Below, piece after piece: positions 56,401 through 62,562 of a DNA stretch of 64,000 nucleotides. How positions within the stretch are numbered: the first letter of the stretch is position 1; the number at the start of each line of letters is the position of its first letter. This DNA comes from an uncultured Nitrosomonas sp. (GTDB lineage: Bacteria > Pseudomonadota > Gammaproteobacteria > Burkholderiales > Nitrosomonadaceae): assembly GCA_949281375.1 (NCBI GenBank), contig CASDLT010000040.1:186001-250000 (forward strand), written 5' to 3'. The notes beneath the pieces were generated by a model. The model did not search any database and had not been told where the DNA came from. It was given only the letters and a program-made list of their open reading frames with translations. A program made the translations under genes and the position numbers.

Positions 56401-57000
56401 GCCGTGCTGTTTTCCATTGGCGCGGCTGCGCGGGCGGCTGGATCGACGGTCTTGTATTTTGCTGGCTATAAAAAGTTGGTCGATCGTTATAAAGTGGCAG
56501 AGATCGAGGCGGCTGCTGATATTGTCGTGTGGTGCTGTGATGAATCGCCCGGCTTTGCCGCGACGCGGCCACAAGATAAAAGCTATGTTGGAAATATCGT
56601 GCAAGCCATGGTGGCTTACGGCAGCGGTGAATTGGGTGTGCAACCGGTTGCATTGGCTGAGGCTGATCATATTATCGCGATTGGTTCTGATCGCATGATG
56701 GCTGCTGTGGGGGTGGCCCGGCATCATCAGTTGAAGCCATATTTGAAAGCAGATCATTTTGCCATTGGCTCAATTAACTCTCCAATGCAATGCATGATGA
56801 AGGAAATTTGCGCTCAATGTTTGCAACCGCATCAAGATCCTGAGACTGGGAAAATTACCTATGTATTCTCCTGTTTCAATCAGGATCAGCCTTTGGATCA
56901 AGTGGACTTCTCAGGTCTTGCCATGCGATTGCGCCAGAATACTGTGCAGGAGAAATTGACCAATCAATGGATTGGGCGCTGCTTGAACAATAAAATATAG
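53452..57000 (+). CDS. Large fused FAD/Fe-S pyridine nucleotide oxidoreductase
   Basis: The 1182-residue protein appears to be a fusion of several electron-transfer modules. Residues 1-250 are helical and unidentified. Cys clusters CIWCHEQGKDSC (from 256) and CAGTGHRICNDCMKSC (from 328) resemble the N-terminal Fe-S domain of glutamate synthase beta chains. VLVVGMGPAGY (about 399) starts an FAD Rossmann fold, and VVVIGGGLTAIDT (about 577) a second dinucleotide fold. From about 860 is a ferredoxin reductase-type FAD/NAD module (FQPGQFYRFQN, LVGGGLGNAV), ending in CMMKEICAQC plus a later Cys, as in PyrK-type Fe-S sites. The overall plan recalls NfnAB or sulfide dehydrogenase subunits joined in one chain. 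The function is not known. Confidence 0.82.
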   Translation: MTNLDAALHVQQETMTDSPNFNFDFTVADLYQRNGLVRLDKLFLDFLHTGDETLYDKLSHARAHPDALLPKDESALLIDIAPWLEDFLARLFNIEYEVQQLAARHHELAPLYFCKRQFVQRRARGKISDEELASIDGLALEKELTAEFGEPFTELMFATKVAQWMEAEADNELRLNKALQYAAWALRTPEGQRHTHQGILFKSPAKLDFQHLLSLETDNSAGYTVHRLNHVRERDGFALTDHGTDLMGALDEANYCIWCHEQGKDSCSKGMIQKPKSPDEPRSFKRSELGALLAGCPLEERISEFHKLKTQGIAVGSLAMIVLDNPMCAGTGHRICNDCMKSCIYQKQEPVDIPQAETRTLKDVLALPWGFEIYSLLTRWNPLNLRRPVPKPASGRKVLVVGMGPAGYTLAHHLMNEGHAVVGIDGLKIEPLQEDISGVNPRGERVPFKAIRLASSLEENLDQRMPGGFGGVAEYGITVRWNKNFLKLIRLLLERREEFALFGGVRFGGTLTTDDAFALGFDHVALAAGAGRPTVLDLPNGLARGVRAASDFLMALQLTGAAQSDSIANMQLRLPVVVIGGGLTAIDTATEALAYYPVQVEKFLQRYEILTAIQGEDAVRQAWDSEEKQIADEFLVHARAIRAERKAAEQEQRESHIIPLLQSWGGATIAYRKRLIDSPSYTLNHEEVEKALEEGIWFAEGMTPTRVNVDTWGHTQSVQFAVQRHNEEGQWQDDGAVELPARALLVAAGTQPNTVLAREDEALFKLSGRYFAACDEEGNPVQPVYANPKPESPMVLLSRYKDSDDGRFISFFGDLHPSYSGNVVKAMSSAKQGYPVVSRVLGCVKPALDMAAPQFFADLNDRLRPTVHKVERLAPNIIEVVVHAPMAAEHFQPGQFYRFQNYATLAPIAGDTRLAMEGLALTGASVDIERGLVSLIVLEMGGSSNLCAMMQPGEPVILMGPTGTPTEIPSGQTVVLVGGGLGNAVLFSIGAAARAAGSTVLYFAGYKKLVDRYKVAEIEAAADIVVWCCDESPGFAATRPQDKSYVGNIVQAMVAYGSGELGVQPVALAEADHIIAIGSDRMMAAVGVARHHQLKPYLKADHFAIGSINSPMQCMMKEICAQCLQPHQDPETGKITYVFSCFNQDQPLDQVDFSGLAMRLRQNTVQEKLTNQWIGRCLNNKI

Positions 57001-57172
57001 AGCAGATTCCAGTCGATGTGGCGCGCGCTTCCTTACAACCATTGTTGTATGAAGCATCTGATTGAGTTTCTCAGGGTATTCTGCATGAATATCGGGTAGG
57101 TAATGGCCTGAGTTATCTTGCCCTGATCGGATGAGGGGATTTTCGTATGAATATACTGAGGGGGGGAATCGG

Positions 57173-59164
57173 GTGCCTACAGTACAAGAAACCGATCAAG
57201 CGCCGCTGCGGCACATTGATAAGCAGTACAGTATTCTGATTGTCGGTGACATGGCGAATGATCGCCAACTGATTATTACTACACTGAGCAATTCCGGTTA
57301 TCGTACTTTTGAAGTGAATAATGACGGAGAAGCGCTGCGCCATCTCAACGATCAGATTATCGATGCTGTATTGCTTGCAATCGCTCGTCCTGGAATAAAC
57401 AATTTTGACGTATGCAGAAAAATTCGCCAGATGAGAGAGATGCAAGGAATCCCAGAAGTGCCCGTGATCATGCTGATACCGAACAAAGAGGTCGATGTCA
57501 CGATTAATGAAGGTCTCAATGCTGGGGCAACCGATTTTATCATCAAACCTTTTGATTCCGATGAGTTGAGGGCGCGAATGGCGGTTGTGAAAGAGCGGAT
57601 TCGGTTGAATGAACAACGGGCTGCATGCTTTACTGCCGAATCGACCCTACGTTCACAAGCTGCGCTTCTCGCCATGGTGACCCAGGAAATCCGAACTCCC
57701 ATGAACGCCCTTATTGGCTTATCCTATCTCGGCTTACAAGCCAGACTTGATAAAACCCCTCGCAGCTATTTAGAAAAAATTAATTTCTCTGCGCGCTCAT
57801 TATTGAGCATCATCAATGATGCACTTGATTTTTCACGAATAGAAGGTGGCAGACTGAGGCTCTCAGAAGAGAATTTCAATGTACGAGAATACTTGACCCA
57901 AGTCCATGACTTAGCAAATGGCTTGGCGTGTGATAAAGGAGTAGGCTTTAAGCTCGATGTTTCTCCCGGAGTACCCGAGGTGCTCTGTGGCGATGCCGCC
58001 CGTTTAGGTCAGGCACTCGTTAATCTTGTCAATACCGCAGTAAAGCTGACTGATAAAGGCGTTGTGACTCTGCACGTTCGCGCCGACGTATCCGACGCTG
58101 ATTTCGTGGAATTACTGTTTATTATTCGTGGTCGAGGTATCGATCCCCGGCGCATTGAGTGTCTGTCCGAATGGCGCGATTGTACAAACCAAGCCCGTCA
58201 TTACAGACACAGCAACAGCACACTGAATTTGGCGATCAGCCGCGAGTTGATCAGCATGATGGGCGGGCGCATTTGGGTGGAGCACTCATCCGAAGAGAAT
58301 GGTTGTTTTCATTGCTCTGTCCGCTTGAAATCTGGTTATCAAATGACTAATGCTAAACTACTGCCGATAGAATCTCTTGATTCGGCCAAAGCACGCGTCC
58401 AGGGTGCTCGTATTTTGATTGTTGAAGAGAATCCGACTGACCAGTTAGTGATTCGCGATTTGCTGGAACTGGCCGGCGCTGTGGTGGACATTGCAGGTAA
58501 GGATCAGAGCGCAATGGATAGGCTGGTCAAAGAGAAATTTGATGTGGTAATCGTAAATCCTCAAGGGAGTGTTTTGAATGATGCCGAGAGCGTGGGCCGG
58601 CTTCGGGAGAAGAGCAAATATGCACGGTTGTGCATAATTGGCATCATCGATCCGTTGATCCCGGAGGAGTGCGACCGATCTGTTGTTGCTGACATGGATG
58701 ATTATTTACCTTGGCCAATTGACCCTGAACTGACGTACCGGATTTTGGCGAAATGGTTGACTGATAAATCCGAAACAGCGGCCGATCAGCATCTGGAAAG
58801 TGCGCAGTCCAGCAAACCTCTGCCGGTAGATATTTCAGTACTGCATCGGATGTTTCATAATAATGCAACATTGGTTCGCAAGTTCGGCCTCAAGTTTGTC
58901 GAGGTTGCCAATGATACGCTGGCAGAAATGAACGTCGCTCAGGCAGAAAAGGATCTGCCAGCGCTGGGTCGGTTGGGACATAAATTGAAATCTTCGGCAC
59001 GTACCATTGGTGCTTCGAGTTTCGCTGATCTGTGCGAAAAACTTGAAAAAGCCAATTTGAATAATAATTGGTCCAATGCCGAATCACTGCTGAAACAGAT
59101 TCCTGTGGTGCTGACACAAATTACTCAGCAGTTGGAGCAAGAATTTCGCATTATGGATAAATGA
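57173..59164 (+). CDS. Degenerate hybrid histidine kinase with intact HPt domain
   Basis: I start it at GTG 57173 because GAGGGGGG lies six bases upstream, giving 663 residues; ATG 57131 adds 14. The order is receiver, HisKA, HATPase, receiver, HPt. Key residues are lost: receiver 1 has VLLAIARPGIN, with Ala at the phospho-Asp position (A69). The HisKA motif VTQEIRTPMNALIG has Gln for His (Q171, CAG at 57683). The N-box LVNLVNTAVKLT has Thr for the ATP-binding Asn (T288). The G1 and G2 boxes are eroded (RGRGID, NSTLNLAIS). Receiver 2 has VIVNPQG, with Asn for Asp (N462). The C-terminal HPt motif LGHKLKSSARTIGA keeps its His (H603). The frame is open throughout. Confidence 0.88.
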   Translation: MPTVQETDQAPLRHIDKQYSILIVGDMANDRQLIITTLSNSGYRTFEVNNDGEALRHLNDQIIDAVLLAIARPGINNFDVCRKIRQMREMQGIPEVPVIMLIPNKEVDVTINEGLNAGATDFIIKPFDSDELRARMAVVKERIRLNEQRAACFTAESTLRSQAALLAMVTQEIRTPMNALIGLSYLGLQARLDKTPRSYLEKINFSARSLLSIINDALDFSRIEGGRLRLSEENFNVREYLTQVHDLANGLACDKGVGFKLDVSPGVPEVLCGDAARLGQALVNLVNTAVKLTDKGVVTLHVRADVSDADFVELLFIIRGRGIDPRRIECLSEWRDCTNQARHYRHSNSTLNLAISRELISMMGGRIWVEHSSEENGCFHCSVRLKSGYQMTNAKLLPIESLDSAKARVQGARILIVEENPTDQLVIRDLLELAGAVVDIAGKDQSAMDRLVKEKFDVVIVNPQGSVLNDAESVGRLREKSKYARLCIIGIIDPLIPEECDRSVVADMDDYLPWPIDPELTYRILAKWLTDKSETAADQHLESAQSSKPLPVDISVLHRMFHNNATLVRKFGLKFVEVANDTLAEMNVAQAEKDLPALGRLGHKLKSSARTIGASSFADLCEKLEKANLNNNWSNAESLLKQIPVVLTQITQQLEQEFRIMDK

Positions 59165-59321
59165 TTTCAATATCTCTCATGGCCAGGTTTCGCCAGCAAT
59201 CTGAACCGTTGACGACTCGCTGGAACAGAATTTCTCGACCAGAGATCCGGTCGGAAAGGGGGGCATAACCTGCATCTGCAGCAGCGAAATTATCCCGATG
59301 ATTGTCAATATCAGCGGAAAA

Positions 59322-59335
59322 TCGATCATGATCAA
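59322..59335. promoter_or_regulatory. FNR-like site upstream of pntAA
   Basis: TCGATCATGATCAA matches TTGAT-N4-ATCAA at all but one specified base. It lies about 118 bases ahead of the pntAA start. An exact TATAAT occurs at 59377-59382, so the site would centre near -60 relative to the predicted start of transcription, a position used by class I activators. No convincing -35 was found, which would fit activator dependence. Confidence 0.4.
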
Positions 59336-59376
59336 GTTTTTCCTAATCCAAGTAATGCATTGCATGCAAATTGATT

Positions 59377-59382
59377 TATAAT
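59377..59382 (+). promoter_or_regulatory. Possible -10 element of the pnt operon
   Basis: TATAAT occurs exactly at 59377-59382, about 70 bases ahead of the pntAA start. No matching -35 lies 16-18 bases upstream, so the call rests on this hexamer and its position. Confidence 0.4.
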
Positions 59383-59452
59383 CCGCAGTTCATTTAAAGA
59401 ATTAAGCGCAATTCTGCTGTTTATAAGCAGATTGGTAAAAGGGAGATCATCA

Positions 59453-60574
59453 ATGCATATAGGCATACCCGCAGAGATCCGCGCGGGAGAAACGCGTGTA
59501 GCAGTTACACCGGAAACCGTTAAGAAATTTACTGCCAAAGGTATTCATAAGGTATCTATACAATCAGGCGCCGGTGCAGGCGCCAGCATTCCTGATTCAG
59601 CCTATCAGGAAGCTGGCGCAACGATAGTCACTGATGCGGCTGAATTATACGCTCAATCTGAAATCGTTCTGAAGGTGAGAGGGCCGGAAGGTGCGGAATT
59701 GGCAATGATGCGCAAGGATGCTGTATTAGTGGGCCTGTTGGCGCCGCATCAGAAAGAAGGTATTCAGGCATTGGCGCAACATGGTGTGACCGCATTTTCA
59801 ATGGAAAAATTGCCGCGCATATCTCGGGCACAGAGTATGGATGTGTTGTCATCACAGGCAAATATTGCCGGCTACAAGGCTGTCATTCTGGCGGCGAATG
59901 TTTACCAGAGATTTTTCCCAATGCTGATGACTGCAGCAGGAACGGTAAAAGCTGCGCGTGTTTTAGTGCTGGGTGCTGGGGTGGCCGGGTTGCAAGCCAT
60001 TGCAACAGCAAAACGACTGGGCGCCGTGGTGGAAGCATTTGATGTGCGGCCAGCCGCCAAGGAGCAGGTAGAGAGCTTGGGTGCAAAATTTGTTGAAGTA
60101 CCACTGAGCGATGAGGAAAAAGCTAAAGCCGAGACTGCCGGAGGGTATGCGACTGAAATGTCAGAGGATTATAAGCGTCGTCAAGGTGAATTGGTGCATG
60201 AGCGTGCGATTGCTGCAGATATCATTATTACCACGGCATTAATTCCAGGTCGCCCTGCTCCCGTATTGATTAAGGAAGAGACTGTCCAAGGCATGAAACC
60301 GGGATCGGTAATTGTCGATATGGCGGTTGAAGCCGGCGGTAATTGTCCAATATCAGAATTGAATAAAACTGTTGTGAAGCATGGCGTGCATCTGATCGGC
60401 ATTGCCAATATTCCAGGATTGGTGGCGGCGGATTCCAGTACGTTGTATGCACGCAACTTGATGAATTTTATGAATTTAATGTTAGATCCGGCCAGTGGCG
60501 AATTTAAGGTGAATCGTGATGATGAGATTATTGCAGGAACATTGGTGTGCATGAACGGAGAGCTGATTGCCTAA
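59453..60574 (+). CDS. pntAA: NAD(P) transhydrogenase subunit alpha, part 1
   Basis: With PntAB and PntB it forms the proton-translocating transhydrogenase that makes NADPH from NADH. From ATG 59453 (GGGAG upstream) it is 373 residues, the dI NAD(H)-binding domain. Signatures are MHIGIPAEIRAGETRVAVTPETV, the VLGAGVAGLQAIATAKRLGAVVEAFDVR Rossmann motif, and the mobile loop around VVDMAVEAGGNCPIS. It carries no membrane segments, because the gene is split: those helices are in pntAB. It opens a three-gene operon. Confidence 0.96.
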   Translation: MHIGIPAEIRAGETRVAVTPETVKKFTAKGIHKVSIQSGAGAGASIPDSAYQEAGATIVTDAAELYAQSEIVLKVRGPEGAELAMMRKDAVLVGLLAPHQKEGIQALAQHGVTAFSMEKLPRISRAQSMDVLSSQANIAGYKAVILAANVYQRFFPMLMTAAGTVKAARVLVLGAGVAGLQAIATAKRLGAVVEAFDVRPAAKEQVESLGAKFVEVPLSDEEKAKAETAGGYATEMSEDYKRRQGELVHERAIAADIIITTALIPGRPAPVLIKEETVQGMKPGSVIVDMAVEAGGNCPISELNKTVVKHGVHLIGIANIPGLVAADSSTLYARNLMNFMNLMLDPASGEFKVNRDDEIIAGTLVCMNGELIA

Positions 60575-60665
60575 CTGTCATAAGGCGTTTTGACCATAAA
60601 TAATGAACATATTACATGATCACGTTTGATCGTACAGTTAACGGACAAATTTAAAAGGAGTCGTC

Positions 60666-60974
60666 ATGATTGGTGAAATCGATCCGGTTATTATCAATTT
60701 AACAGTTTTTGTGCTGGCCATTTTTGTGGGTTATCACGTGGTATGGAATGTAACCCCAGCTTTACATACTCCGCTGATGTCAGTGACGAATGCAATTTCG
60801 GGAATCATTCTGGTCGGTGCGATGTTGGCGGCAGGACCGGTAGAAACCGACTGGGGGGTCTGGTTGGGCGCTGCAGCGGTTACGTTGGCTGCAATTAATG
60901 TCTTTGGCGGGTTTCTGGTAAGTCAACGAATGCTGGAAATGTTTAAGAAAAAAGAAAAAAAAGGAAACGCGTAA
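60666..60974 (+). CDS. pntAB: NAD(P) transhydrogenase subunit alpha, part 2 (membrane)
   Basis: The 102-residue protein supplies three membrane helices of the proton channel: about residues 8-25, 36-58 and 64-85. Typical features are [39 protein letters not shown] and [14 protein letters not shown] at the end. AAAAGGAG precedes the start. It is followed immediately by pntB (the stop and next ATG are adjacent). Confidence 0.96.
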   Translation: MIGEIDPVIINLTVFVLAIFVGYHVVWNVTPALHTPLMSVTNAISGIILVGAMLAAGPVETDWGVWLGAAAVTLAAINVFGGFLVSQRMLEMFKKKEKKGNA

Positions 60975-62354
60975 ATGTCAGCTAATTTGGTAGCACTTGC
61001 GTATTTAGTAGCTTCAGTATTTTTTATACTGGCGCTAAAAGGTCTAAGCTCACCTGAATCAGCGCGTCGTGGAAATCTGTTTGGTATGGTGGGTATGGTG
61101 ATCGCGGTTGCCACGACCTTGACGTTGACGCAAAATTGGCCTTTGATTCTGGGATGTATTGCTGTCGGTGGCGTGATTGGAGCTTTAGTGGCTCAGCGCG
61201 TACAGATGACTGCGATGCCAGAGCTGGTTGCCTTCATGCATTCTCTGGTTGGTTTGGCGGCGGTGTTCATCGCGATTGCGGCGGTAAATAATCCTGTGTC
61301 TTTTGGCTTGCCTGAGATTCTCCCTACTGGAAGTAAACTTGAGTTGTTTCTAGGCACATTCATTGGGGCGATGACATGGTCAGGCTCAGTGATTGCATTC
61401 TTGAAATTGTCCGGGCGCATGAGTGGAACGCCGATCGTGTTTACCGGTCAGCATATGATCAATTTGTTGATGGCTCTGGCGATGGTTGGTTTTGGCTTGT
61501 GGTTCTTCTTCAGTGACACCACGAACTGGACTGCCTTCATTGCAATGACCGCAATTGCTTTCATTCTCGGTTTCTTAATCATTATTCCGATCGGCGGCGC
61601 TGATATGCCGGTGGTCATTTCAATGCTGAACTCGTATTCGGGCTGGGCGGCAGCAGGTATTGGTTTTTCTCTGGGTAATCCGATGCTGATTATTGCGGGA
61701 TCATTGGTCGGCAGCTCAGGTGCGATTCTTTCTTATATCATGTGCAAAGCCATGAACCGGCCATTCTTGTCCGTGATCCTTGGGGGATTTGGTAGTGACG
61801 GCGGAACAGCGGTGGCGGATAGCGGAGAACAAAAAACGTACCGGAGCGGTAGCGCTGAAGATGCCGCTTTCCTGATGGGTAATGCCGATAGTGTCATTAT
61901 CGTTCCTGGGTATGGGTTAGCTGTAGCCAGGGCTCAGCATGCTGTCAAGGAATTGGCTGAATTGCTGCATGAAAAAGGTGTGAATGTGCGTTTTGCGATA
62001 CATCCTGTAGCAGGTCGCATGCCTGGCCATATGAACGTATTGCTGGCTGAGGCGGAAATTCCGTATGAGCAAGTTCAGGAAATGGAAGAAATCAATAGTG
62101 ATTTCTCAAACACTGATGTCGTTCTGGTTTTGGGCGCCAATGATGTGGTTAATCCTGCCGCCAATGTGCAGGGTAGTCCGATTTATGGCATGCCGATCCT
62201 GGATGCATATAAGGCGCGTACTGTGATGGTGGTCAAGCGGAGTATGGCCGTGGGTTATGCAGGACTTGACAATGATTTGTTCTATATGGATAAGACCATG
62301 ATGATATTCGGTGATGCTAAGAAAGTCGTTGAGCACATGGTTAAGGCCCTATAA
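60975..62354 (+). CDS. pntB: NAD(P) transhydrogenase subunit beta
   Basis: The 459-residue protein has about nine N-terminal membrane helices and the C-terminal dIII NADP(H)-binding domain. Family features are GRMSGTPIVFTGQHMINLLMAL, GGADMPVVISMLNSYSGWAAAGIGFSL, VGSSGAILSYIMCKAMNRPFLSVILGGFG, IVPGYGLAVARAQHAVKE, FAIHPVAGRMPGHMNVLLAEA and ANDVVNPAA. It closes the pnt operon and provides NADPH for biosynthesis, including a likely electron source for assimilatory reductions nearby. Confidence 0.97.
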   Translation: MSANLVALAYLVASVFFILALKGLSSPESARRGNLFGMVGMVIAVATTLTLTQNWPLILGCIAVGGVIGALVAQRVQMTAMPELVAFMHSLVGLAAVFIAIAAVNNPVSFGLPEILPTGSKLELFLGTFIGAMTWSGSVIAFLKLSGRMSGTPIVFTGQHMINLLMALAMVGFGLWFFFSDTTNWTAFIAMTAIAFILGFLIIIPIGGADMPVVISMLNSYSGWAAAGIGFSLGNPMLIIAGSLVGSSGAILSYIMCKAMNRPFLSVILGGFGSDGGTAVADSGEQKTYRSGSAEDAAFLMGNADSVIIVPGYGLAVARAQHAVKELAELLHEKGVNVRFAIHPVAGRMPGHMNVLLAEAEIPYEQVQEMEEINSDFSNTDVVLVLGANDVVNPAANVQGSPIYGMPILDAYKARTVMVVKRSMAVGYAGLDNDLFYMDKTMMIFGDAKKVVEHMVKAL

Positions 62355-62506
62355 GGAATCTTGATGCACCTGAACGTTCAGCGTCTGGTTAGGACTGCGT
62401 TTGAATCAGAGCTGAAATCCATTGCGATCCGTATGTGGCGCTTAATTTCGCATTGTTATTATCGCTCATTATCATATTAAAAGTTATTTGAATAGCAATA
62501 GTAAGT

Positions 62507-62548
62507 AAAAAAAAAGAAGGCAGTGTCAGACGCTGCCTCTTTTTTTTG
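62507..62548. terminator. Bidirectional terminator between pntB and the EAL gene
   Basis: GGCAG (62519-62523) pairs with CTGCC (62533-62537), extended by TGT/ACG-side pairs around a small loop. An A-run precedes it and a T-run of eight follows. It sits between convergent genes and can end either transcript, starting about 150 bases after pntB. Confidence 0.8.
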
Positions 62549-62562
62549 TGCCTCAGTATTTT

